NCBI GenBank assembly: GCA_030068145.1
Contig: JAPJBO010000883.1
Span: 1 to 64,000 of the forward strand
Direction of reading: 5' to 3'
Origin: Diplonema papillatum
Taxonomy: Eukaryota; Euglenozoa; Diplonemea; Diplonemida; Diplonemidae
DNA: 64,000 nt
Positions within the stretch are counted from its first letter, which is position 1. Every line of letters begins with the position of its first letter. Under the pieces are notes generated by a model that was given only the letters and a program-made list of their open reading frames with translations, made no database searches and had not been told where the DNA came from. Shown here one piece after another: positions 9,690 through 18,674 of the stretch. Position numbers and translations under genes: made by a program.

Positions 9690-10715
9690 TTTATTTTAGG
9701 GTTTATTCCCTTATAGCCACCACGATTTTTTTTTATTCCCTTATAGCCACGAAAAAAGAATTTTATTCCCTTATAGCCACGTCAATGTTTTTTATTCCCT
9801 TACAGCCACCACATGTTTTTAAATTCCCTTATAGCCACGGAAAAAGAATTTTATTCCCTTATAGCCACGAAAAAAGAATTTTATTCCCTTATGGCCACGA
9901 AAAAAGAATTTTATTCCCTTACAGCCACGAAAAAAGAATTTTATTCCCTTATAGCCACGGGAAAAGAATTTTATTCCCTGACCAGCCTGGACAGCCTGTA
10001 CCACCCAACCAGACAAGTCAACCAGTCCTGGTTGCACCAGACACTAAGTCCTGGCTTTAAGGTATCAACGGCAAGGGTCCTCTGAGTCGTGGTTTCAAGG
10101 GGAGTTTTCCCCTGTGAAGGGGCCCCTCAACAGTTTTCATAACACGGCATCGTAGGTCAAGAAACGGATAAGTGTGTGTTCCTTCTATTTCAGTCTGAAC
10201 TGCATTTTGCATCCCCTCCCTCTCCCTCGGATAGAATGCAAAGGACCAATTTTATGATCGGAAATCAGGCAGCAAGCCTCACGATGTATGGGGACGACAG
10301 GGGTATCCTCCTCAGAACTCTCGTGGAGGTAGGAACATAGTTTTAGACTGATCTTGCGAGGGGTGGGCACCCTATGAACACGAACAGGAGAAGGTGGCTC
10401 TCCAGGAATAAAATTCTTTTTCCGTGGCTATAAGGGAATAAAATTCTTTTTCGTGGCTATAAGGGAATAAAATTCTTTTTTCGTGGCTATAAGGGAATAA
10501 AATTCTTTTTTCGTGGCGGGAATAAAATTCTTTTTTCGTGGCTATAAGGGAATAAAATTCTTTTTTCGTGGCTATAAGGGAATAAAATTCTTTGGTGGTG
10601 GTTATAAGGGAAAAAAAAACGGTTGTAGTCAGTTCGTGGCTATAAGGGAATAAAATTCTTTTTTCGTGGCTATAAGGGAATATTGAAAATACCGGGTGGC
10701 TATAAGATAATTTGC
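9690..10715. mobile_element. 1 kb fold-back element with 30 bp arrays on both arms
   Basis: The left arm (9690-9983) has about nine copies of a 30 bp unit, TTCCCTTATAGCCACGAAAA plus a short A/T run. The right arm (10398-10715) has about nine copies of its reverse complement (CGTGGCTATAAGGGAATAAA). The arms face each other around a 400 bp core, so a single strand could fold into a long hairpin. Outer sequences are similar but diverged (TTATTTTAGGGTTTATTCCC against the complement of the right edge). The core has no gene. The layout repeats that of the 4 kb element but with an unrelated unit. Confidence 0.65.
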
Positions 10716-12440
10716 CCTTTATTTTATTGTCGCTCCAAGTAAAAGCATAAAACAACGCATTTTCTTCAAGCTTTCCGCAGGGTTCCCTAGCAAAAAGCCG
10801 ATGTTTTGGAGACATACCTCCTTCTTACCGGCCGGGGGCATTTCAGCGAGTTCGGGCGAAAATGAAGATGAACGTCCCCGATTGGCGGAGAAACCGAAGG
10901 TAAATCGCTCTGATTGGCACAAGAACAGCAAACTCGTTCCCTGCGGGCAATACCACGCGTTGCACCTTTGCCCATCTGGAATTCAGCCAAGGGGGAGCTG
11001 CTGGTTGTCGGCTGCAGGGACGAGCCCGTCTTCGAACTGCGCCGACTGTTGAGGACAGTGGAACTAACCAGAAACGAGTCGCACTCTTTTACTTTTCTCA
11101 ACCCCCCGCCATACCCAAGCCTCTACGGTCAACCGGAGACTTTAAAATACCGACCTTCTAATCCACAAATAACGCCAGAAAGAGTGCCAACTACTCTTTC
11201 TACATTGTAGTTTCTTCTTCATGATAACTAACATATAAAAGGTGTCATGAGATAAGCGGGCAGCCACTGCTTAACGGCTTCGTCACAATCACATGGGCGG
11301 CCTGAGATTACCCTCTCAGGTGACCCCACTGTTAATCTTTAACCATACTTCAACTCTCTTACATCCTCCCCCAGCGGGGTGCGCTCATCTTCGCCTTCAG
11401 TTTCCGGAGCAACTCTGTCGATGTTTGCTGACGTGTTGACTCCAGACGAACTGGACAGCATTATGAACGTAGTGCGCCACTACAGTCCGAGTTTTGCCCT
11501 TGTCATTGGACTTTCGCATGAAATCATGCAGAAACAATGACACGCGATGTTCTCAGTCCCCGTTGACCCGATCCACACAAGAAATAATCCGAGAACGCGT
11601 CGCTGTGTGTGTTATATCTTCGTCTCAAATTAGCTCAAGCTTCGGCTGTGTTTGGCAAAATTCAGCCATCTTGTTTCTGCTTTTGCTTCCCCTCCAGCTG
11701 AGAGCAGACCTGGCTTCGACTTGGGCTGAACTCGTCAGCAACAAAAGTATCCTCAGCTCTTCCTCTCATCATCAACAGCCAGTGAGCATGGCAGCGTTCC
11801 TAGTTTGGTGAAGTGTGTCTTTAAAGCACAGCAGGATGAAAGGACAAATTCCCGTGTCACAAGCCAATGTTAAATGGTGTCATTGTATGTCGCAGCCAAG
11901 ACTGGCCTTTGTAATGCAAGGGAAGGCGCAGGCTCACACGGCATCCCGCCTTCAGAGACGCCGTAGAATTAGGTGCTTAGGGCTAACACGCTATCTCTTT
12001 TTCTCTCTCTCTCTCTCGCGGAGTGAACCCAGCGTGTGACCTAGGCACACCCTCCCTGGGCCAAGCGAATCTTGGCTCTAAAACAGACAGGAGTCGTCCA
12101 TTTTCTGAGCAAGGTTCGTGCCTTCTCGTCCTGCGCCAGACCCAGGAGTCTTTCGCCGCCTAAGAAGATATCGTAGCCGACCCGGGAAGAGATACTACGG
12201 GAGACCCTACACCACCGAGTAAACGCTGCTTGTTTGAACCCCGCTGCACTTAAGTTGTGAAAGGCAGTTCTTGGCAAAGCGAACACCGGTGACCACATGT
12301 GTTTTTGTCAGCCCTTGCAGTCCGGTATCAGCATGTTTCGAGACTTTTAGAGGAGCGGAGTCGAATGAAAGGGTTGCTTACGTGGACAAGGGGAAAACCG
12401 CGACCGGCAGCGTCGCAGCCCAACCAAAGACTCAAGAGAT
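10716..12440. other. Non-coding spacer, nothing recognised
   Basis: Short open frames are present but none has domain-like composition or splice-consistent extensions. A short phrase near 11158 (AATCCACAAATAACGC) recurs near 25166. Confidence 0.45.
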
Positions 12441-12600
12441 TACCGTATGCGGGTTTAATATGAAACGTGTTTAGTACGAAACAGTTTTAATACGAAACGT
12501 GTTAATTAAGAAACACCCCGGATCTGAAGCTATGAAACATTAACACGTTTCGTATTAAAAACTGCACTTCCATAGGGGGTTTGAGGGGTTTTGTACTTAG

Positions 12601-13277
12601 AGTTACTGGGGGGGGGGTCAAATACTGTAGGTAGTCAAATACAATATTATTGGCAAATACAATAGGTACGCTGAAAAGGGGGTTTTGGTGAGCATAGTCT
12701 TGGAATACAATATTATTTGTCTTCAGTGGGGGTTTGCAGGGGTTTCCACGGGCTTCCCCACTCGAGAGCAGCTTCTTTTTCGAGAGAAGTTCAATGTGGA
12801 ACGCTCCTGAAGCCGGGAGTCCAATCTTACAGCTTGATTTCGCTGTCGATGGCATTTTCCTCGGATTCGGATTCAATAGTTTCTGAGAACCACCCGAACC
12901 CGAATAGAAATGGCCCGCTTTTTTTTAGCACGTGGTCCAGCGGTTCCCACACCCACATGTGGTGCTGAGGGTGCTGGTTCGATTCCTGGCGGAGTGGTTT
13001 TTCCAAAGTCTGAAGTGCTACCGGGGGGTCAGATTTTAGGCTATATCGAGTGTAGAAAAGGTGCCGATACATGCCAGGGATAGCTCTTTCCGTCCCGCAA
13101 CGGTTTTGCCAAATTTCCTCTATTGTTAACCCCCAAGGTGGCCCAAAACCCAAAACCAGTATAATATTGTATTTGACTATGCGTCGAAATTCGGACTTTT
13201 TTGAAAACCCGGTTTTCTCTATCCTCCCCCAGCAAATACAATATTATACCTATTGTATTTGACCCCCCCCAGTAACT
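12601..13277. mobile_element. Nested 0.68 kb inverted-repeat (MITE-like) element
   Basis: The ends are AGTTACTGGGGGGGGGGTC (12601) and, on the other strand, AGTTACTGGGGGGGGTC (ending at 13277). They are followed on both sides by CAAATAC and by AATACAATATTAT motifs. The element lies wholly inside the 1.9 kb TIR element, so it probably arrived later. A tRNA-like stretch lies near its middle. Confidence 0.65.
12926..12998 (+). other. tRNA-like sequence with A box and exact B box
   Basis: TGGTCCAGCGGTTCCCAC resembles a D-arm/A-box, and GGTTCGATTCC about 45 bases later is an exact B-box consensus. Between them CACC and GGTG can pair around a seven-base loop CACATGT. The acceptor stem does not close and position 33 is not T, so this is better read as a SINE head or pseudo-tRNA than as a working tRNA-Met. 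Confidence 0.4.
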
Positions 13278-13509
13278 GGGGCTCGACAGTACAAAAAGGA
13301 CGCAGGAAAATTGACAGAAAATCTGAACCCGTCAAAAAGAAATAGGCACCAATTTCTTCGCCCGCGTCAGCCCTTCACCCTAGCGAAGCAGATTCGACAA
13401 TCCGGGCGAGTTTCGTGGTGACCGGGTTGAGTGACGCAAATTTACTGGAAGAGAAAGTTTCCGATCCAACAGGAGATGAGGCCGACCAATGTCTTCGTTG
13501 AAGACAGCC

Positions 13510-14040
13510 CCCAGGCAGTGTTGGCGGTGGCTCCCAGCTCTTGGGAGCTGGGAAGAGCCAGCGGGAGCTGGGTTTCTGGTGAAAATTTTGCTCGTGCGTG
13601 CAGCAGACCTTTTTTGACGATTTTTAGCTCGCGATAAGCTCCGATGAAGAGAACCGTGAAGAATGGACACGGGGGAAGAAGTATGTGCGTGGCTCGCGGG
13701 TCTAGGGCACCGGACACGGAAACCACCAGGTTAGTGACGGGAAGGACGGGAATCGATCCCCTGGGTGGTGCCGTTTTTTTCGCTGTCCACGGAGCAGACC
13801 TTTTTTGACGATTTTTTGCGTGATCAGCTCCGATGAAGAGATCCGCAAAAAATAGACCCGGAATCCCGGATATCCAAAAAATGTGCAAAGGTTTTCTCGC
13901 AATTTGGGGGAATTTTGAGGTGGCTTTTTATTGTGCCCTGCTGGCTCCCGCTGGCTCCTTCCAGCTCCCGAGCTGGCTCCCAAAAGCCGGGAGCTGGCTC
14001 CAGCTCCGAGAGCCACCGCCAACACTGCCCCAGGCCACCG
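13510..14040. repeat. Internal inverted and direct repeats of the TIR element
   Basis: GGCAGTGTTGGCGGTGGCTC at about 13514 is repeated in reverse complement at about 14003-14026 (GAGCCACCGCCAACACTGCC). Between them a segment of about 50 bp (GCAGACCTTTTTTGACGATT onward, through AGCTCCGATGAAGAGA) occurs twice in direct orientation, near 13602 and 13792. Runs of AGCTC and GAGCT make further small hairpins. Confidence 0.7.
13686..13773 (+). other. tRNA-like (class II pattern) relic
   Basis: GTGGCTCGCGGGTCTAGGGC resembles the D-arm region of leucine/serine tRNAs, and GGGAATCGATCCCC about 55 bases later resembles a T-arm that has drifted from GGTTCGAATCC. The acceptor ends do not pair, so it is not a functional gene. 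It is one of three such sequences, all inside inverted-repeat elements. Confidence 0.3.
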
Positions 14041-14711
14041 GTTGCGGGGACAACGTTCTCGCCGAACTCCATCGCAACGAATGTCTCGTACTGAGTGAAT
14101 GCGCAGATTGCATCAACGTTCCGACTTCGCTGGTTTTGACCAAGAGCTTGAAGAACTGGCAAACGATGAATGCGTTGCTGCGGAGGTGGATGCGGTTCAT
14201 GCTAGTCTTGGGGCTGGCGAGCACGAGAAGAAGCTGGATGGCAATCACCTGGCGAGGCTTTACTCCTAAGTACGCCGACCCCATGTTTTTAGTACGAAAC
14301 GTGTCAATTAAGAAACACTTTGGCCAAAAAGCTAGCTAAGAAACATTTACACGTTTCGTATTAAACCCGCATACGGTATCCGCCATTGCTTACTTCTTTT
14401 TCTCTTTTTTTCGTGCTACTTGGTTCTGTTCTGTCACCTCGTCTTCTTCAACACCTGCGCCTCGTTCAGTTCATTTTACTCTTTTTCAGTGTCTCGTGTC
14501 GTTTCCGTTTGCTGGGTTTGTTTGCTCTCTTGTGCCTTGTGGCTGAGTCTATCTCCGTTTCTTCACTCTTCTCTCTCACACACAACGATACGCACTGTGG
14601 CGATTCACCTTTGCAATCTCATCGGTATCCGCAGTATTGTCAACACCGTCGAGGCAAACACCTGGTTTTGTATCCAATGCTGCATTCACCGTCTCGTGCT
14701 TTTTCTGTGTC

Positions 14712-16323
14712 TTCAATGGTGTGATCCATATGCCCGGTGCAAACCCGGCACAAACCCGGCAAAACTCAAGGGGGGTCCGATTTTTTATTTTGCACCACCC
14801 CTTCAGGTTATGGCAGGTGATCGCTGCAATCAAGCTAAACAGACTGCACCAGGGTCCTGTCGAGTAAAAACCAACACCGATTAGTATGTAAGGCGGCACC
14901 GAAAGTGTAGGTCCACCGCAGAAGGTACCCAGAATGCTTTGCCATTGCAGCGCTGAATGCACATCTCTGACAGACAGGAACCACTATTTTCCAAAGCCTC
15001 CAGAGGGCAAGCCCGGTTGTGCTTGACGCAACGGACTACAACCGACCACCAGCCAGCAATTGCCTCAAACTCCCCCGATACTACGGGAACCGAGGAGCCT
15101 AGTACAAGCAGATTAACCCTCTGCCCTCGCTGTTTCCAAATGAAGCATCATTTCCAAATTCGTGTGTCATGCTGGCTCTTGCCGGATGCTGTAGCCTCCC
15201 TTGTGCCCTGGGTTCCATGATTGGCTGTTCTCGGCCGGTATCCCCGAGTCGGTGTTTCCTCGTCTTTACACTTCTTCTTCAATTGTTTAACCCCAACGTC
15301 CGGGTCTGCCACTGGTGCGGCTCCGTTTCTCCGCTCCTCTGTCTCTTCTGCTTCACCCCATGCTTCCATCCGGGCCTGCCTGCGCTTCCAGTCCGCTGGT
15401 AATTTTTCCTGGGGGTGAATCTTCCATTTCGGGTCCCCGTTTTCGAGTGACCTGCCTGAGGTACGGCACGCTCTCTCGCTTGCCATCTTGCCTGCTCGTA
15501 GAACGGCCTCGAATTCCCTGCATTTGCGGCACTCATCGTCTGCATCGATGTTCTGCATCCGCGGTACGTGCTTACTTTTCAGTCGACAACTACTGCTCCC
15601 GACACATTGAGCTAATGCTAACTCCACTGCAGAACGAGTGGTGACCTGTCTCTGCTAATTGCGTGACGCTTGTTTGCACGCAGTTGCGCGTCCACGAACG
15701 CCACGCACCCATGCTCGGTAGCCATTCCTCCCAGCTGCCGGGGTTGTTGGTACCCGCATTTCGGAGTGCATCAAAACCCCTGCAGAGCTCAAACAGCGGC
15801 TTGGTCAGCCACAGTTTGAAAGGATGCGGAACCAAAGGTAGCAGTCTGCTCAGGCCATCTTAAGCCATCCGACAGCACCTTCTAGGCGAGGGAAAACCGG
15901 TTGTACTTGATGGGCGGGGAACCCGCCCGTTGTTGCCGACTTCTGTTCCGATGGCACAGCCGAGCGGGTTGAGCGTGGGAACTTCTGTCCCTCGTTCTGA
16001 TCCGATGGAGATGCTGCTTCTCTTTCCGTTTTCCAAGCTACAGAAGGGGCCTCAAACCGACAAAATATTCACGATACCGAAGCCCATAGGCTGAACATAA
16101 CAGAAGGGCGAGGGACCGCAAAGAGCGGGACAAACTCCCACGAGCACCAGACGATCATGAAACGTGGCAAAATCCACCGCGAAGCCTGAAATCTCCACGA
16201 CCAAGGGTGCTAGCGGGTGCTGGGGAGACAAAAATAAAAAACCCGGACCCCCCCCCCGGTACAAACCCGGCACAAACCCGGCACAAACCCGGAAAAACTC
16301 CAGGGTGGATCACACCATTCAAG
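14712..16323. mobile_element. 1.6 kb inverted-repeat element next to the PFR-like gene
   Basis: TTCAATGGTGTGATCCA at 14713 matches the complement of TGGATCACACCATTCAA at 16306-16322. Further in, GGGGGGTCCGATTTTTTATTTT (14771-14792) matches the complement of 16231-16252. Each terminal region also has two or three copies of ACAAACCCGGC, arranged symmetrically, so the inverted ends are about 80-90 bp long. A minus-strand open frame in the interior (15148-15627) is rich in Lys, Glu and Arg but is not recognisable as a transposase. The right end lies about 140 bp upstream of the next gene's start codon. Confidence 0.6.
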
Positions 16324-16463
16324 CTTGATAATAATAGATAGATAGAACGACGAACAGGTGGGGAGGGAGAAGAGCAAGCTCGGAAAACAAGCCCGCACAC
16401 CCTCCCCCCCCGACCGCTGCTTTCCAATCGGAGAGGCTCGCCTGTCGCGTCGCTTCCTGGCCG

Positions 16464-18674
16464 ATGAGTCGTCTCACGCGGGAGCGTGAAGCGATATGCA
16501 AAGCCACAGAGCTCGGCGGGTACAAGACCGAACGCGGCGTCAGTGTACACCTGAAGACGACGGACAACGCGCCGGCGCATCACGACACGGACGGGATGAC
16601 CGACAGCAACGGGAGCCTCCCGGCCGTGGCTGGGCGGGATTGCCCGTCGCCGAGCCATCGGGGGCCGGGGATGGAAATTGACTACGAGAACATCCTCGCC
16701 GATAGCAGCTCGCTCGGCTTTGCCGAGCTACCCGAGACAGGCGTCGAGCGGAGGGGAAAAGACGTCGTTCCGCTCGTCCGGTCTGCGGTCGTAAAAGGCG
16801 AGCAGAAGGACTACTACAGCACGGAGCAAGGCCACCAGAACTTGCTCCTGAAAGCCGCCGTCGCTGAGAACGCCGAGTCCCTGCTGACGCTCCTGACGTC
16901 GCAGGAGGAGAAAGCCCAAGCGACGCGCAAAAGCCTCGCCTCCCGCAACACCGAGAGAGGCGCGCGGCTCAACGAGTTCGACAAAGGCTACCGATGGCCG
17001 TTAGCATCCGGCTTCGCCCCGAAGACGCTGATCTCGCACATAAACTTGTCCCTGTCGCTCACCAACTTGTCCGAGCTTGGGGAAATAACTCACCCCAGCA
17101 CAGCCCCCTTGTCTACACTCCAGCAGTCTGTCGTCCGGCAGCGGCTCAGTACACCCGAAAAAGACTCCCTTTGCCAAGCCGCGTCCCCTGTGTACACAGC
17201 GTACCTACCGCTCCCAAACTGGAGCGATCCTGACGGGCCGTACTACGACACGTCGAAAGCGCAGGGCTGGCCTAAAACGGTCGTTGAACGGCACCCGCTG
17301 GCGCACGTCCTCGTTAAAATCCACGACCTAGCGAACACCGACGTGTTCATGTTCATCAAGAACGAGCTCCGGCAGAGCCAAGAAAAGCTCGACCTCCTCC
17401 TGCAGAAGTACGAAGAGGCGGAAGCTGCCAAGAAGTCGGCTCTGGTCCTGGACGACGTCAAAACCGCCGAGGACAGCCATCAGAAGAGCATATCTGCCTT
17501 GGAAGCGTGCATCCAAGTCACGCGCGGGCGGCTGAGCCAGGTCACAATGGGTGACTCGGACGGCGGGACGTTCAAGGGGAAGTACGAGTCGCACAGACGG
17601 GAGTCGGAGGCGGTGATGAAAGGGCTGCAGGAGGAAAAGGGGCACCTGAAGGAGAAGCTGCTGCAGGACCTCGACGCCTTGGCGGCGCACGGCGAAGCGA
17701 AAGCGAAGGAGAACTCCGCTGCGGTCCAGGAGCACACGGACGCGATCGCGAAAAGCAACGAGAAGCTCGACGAGCTCACGAAGCGCCAAGACGCGCTGTA
17801 CGAGGAAATCGAGAGACTCACTATCGCGGCGCGTGTCTTGGGAGACGAGCGGGCGGCGGAGGTGACCCGGCACGTCGAAAGGACCGAAGAGGAGGAGCGC
17901 AGGAAGCGGGAGTACACCGAATTCTCGGAGGTTTTCTCCGAGCACACGAGGCGGCTGGACGACATCTTGAAGCACACAGAAGAGGCCCTCGCCGTCATGG
18001 ACGGCGTGCAGCAGTCGTTGACAGAAGGGTGCCGGCTTGTGGAAGGCAAGGAGATCGACAGCGAGCTGACGGACTTGCACAAGGCAGAGTTGCTGAGGTA
18101 CCTGGACTACTTCAAAAAGTATGTCGTGAAAACAAACGAATTGATGCTCTCTCGGAGGACGAGAATAGCCGGCATTCGGCGGGTAAAGCGCCTGGCTGAG
18201 GCTCAGCTGATGCTCTGTCACCAGTCTCTGGATCCGAACAAGTCCAAATACAAAGACGAGCTTGCACTGTTGACGTCCCAAGAAAGCGATCTCGTGCAGG
18301 AACTCGAGAACCTGCAGGCCGCGCAACTGCAGCAGGAGGCTGACTTTGCACCGACGGAAAGCATGCTGGAGGAATTGGACATCGACTTCGTGCCGCCGAC
18401 GATCGAAAAGAAGGAGCTTGAGACTCTGCTCAGGTCGCAGCTGCTGGACCTTACAAAGGGGATCATCGACAAGGAGCAGGACGAGGTTGACAAAGAGGTG
18501 ACCACCGTGCGCAAGCTGCGGTCAGATCTGACCCTCGGAAAAGAGCAGCACACCAAGAAACTCGAAACGCGCAAGCGGAACAAACAACGAAATGCGGTGC
18601 ACAATGGCTCCCGGAGATCTGTTTCAGGGGAACCCGCAAGCCCTGCGAACTCGCCTCCAGCCCAAGCCGAATAA
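16464..18674 (+). CDS. Paraflagellar-rod-type coiled-coil protein
   Basis: A 736-residue protein in a single exon. Roughly residues 290-690 form a long coiled coil rich in Glu, Lys and Leu. Its later part follows the layout of euglenozoan paraflagellar rod (PFR) proteins: LGDERAAEV then a charged EEEERRKREY block (about 458-485), a stretch ending AEAQLMLCHQSLDPNKSKYK (about 575-595), and TESMLEELDIDFVPP (about 632-646), which corresponds to the conserved end of the PFR domain. Family members build the lattice rod beside the flagellar axoneme. The first 230 residues (with HPSTAPLSTLQQ and PNWSDPDGPYY) have no counterpart I recognise, and the whole is longer than the usual 590-700 residues. Other in-frame Met codons lie downstream (for example in MEIDYENIL), so the true start is uncertain. 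An inverted-repeat element ends about 140 bp upstream. Confidence 0.75.
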   Translation: MSRLTREREAICKATELGGYKTERGVSVHLKTTDNAPAHHDTDGMTDSNGSLPAVAGRDCPSPSHRGPGMEIDYENILADSSSLGFAELPETGVERRGKDVVPLVRSAVVKGEQKDYYSTEQGHQNLLLKAAVAENAESLLTLLTSQEEKAQATRKSLASRNTERGARLNEFDKGYRWPLASGFAPKTLISHINLSLSLTNLSELGEITHPSTAPLSTLQQSVVRQRLSTPEKDSLCQAASPVYTAYLPLPNWSDPDGPYYDTSKAQGWPKTVVERHPLAHVLVKIHDLANTDVFMFIKNELRQSQEKLDLLLQKYEEAEAAKKSALVLDDVKTAEDSHQKSISALEACIQVTRGRLSQVTMGDSDGGTFKGKYESHRRESEAVMKGLQEEKGHLKEKLLQDLDALAAHGEAKAKENSAAVQEHTDAIAKSNEKLDELTKRQDALYEEIERLTIAARVLGDERAAEVTRHVERTEEEERRKREYTEFSEVFSEHTRRLDDILKHTEEALAVMDGVQQSLTEGCRLVEGKEIDSELTDLHKAELLRYLDYFKKYVVKTNELMLSRRTRIAGIRRVKRLAEAQLMLCHQSLDPNKSKYKDELALLTSQESDLVQELENLQAAQLQQEADFAPTESMLEELDIDFVPPTIEKKELETLLRSQLLDLTKGIIDKEQDEVDKEVTTVRKLRSDLTLGKEQHTKKLETRKRNKQRNAVHNGSRRSVSGEPASPANSPPAQAE

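Larger units (their letters stand above)
12441..14379. mobile_element. 1.9 kb TIR element bordered by TA dinucleotides
   Basis: The left end 12441-12470 reads TACCGTATGCGGGTTTAATA and then TGAAACGTGT. The reverse complement of 14350-14378 is the same apart from one base. TA lies at both outer edges, compatible with a TA target duplication of the Tc1/mariner type, or with TA as part of the repeat. Next to each end is a second palindrome of 60-70 bp built from ACGAAACGTGT and AATTAAGAAACA (12490-12556 and 14292-14360). No transposase was found. The interior holds a smaller nested inverted-repeat element, two tRNA-like sequences and a duplicated segment. Confidence 0.7.

Noticed and set aside
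9690..10715. CRISPR-like array
   Set aside because: Regularly spaced repeats are present but there are no unique spacers, the units are tandem and inverted, and the genome is eukaryotic.
15148..15627. 159-codon minus-strand frame within an inverted-repeat element
   Set aside because: Highly charged and without DDE or other transposase motifs; could be a decayed element gene but cannot be supported.
17328..18326. 332-codon minus-strand frame opposite the PFR-like gene
   Set aside because: Its Leu/Arg/Val-rich content is the antisense of a GC-rich coiled coil; no domain.
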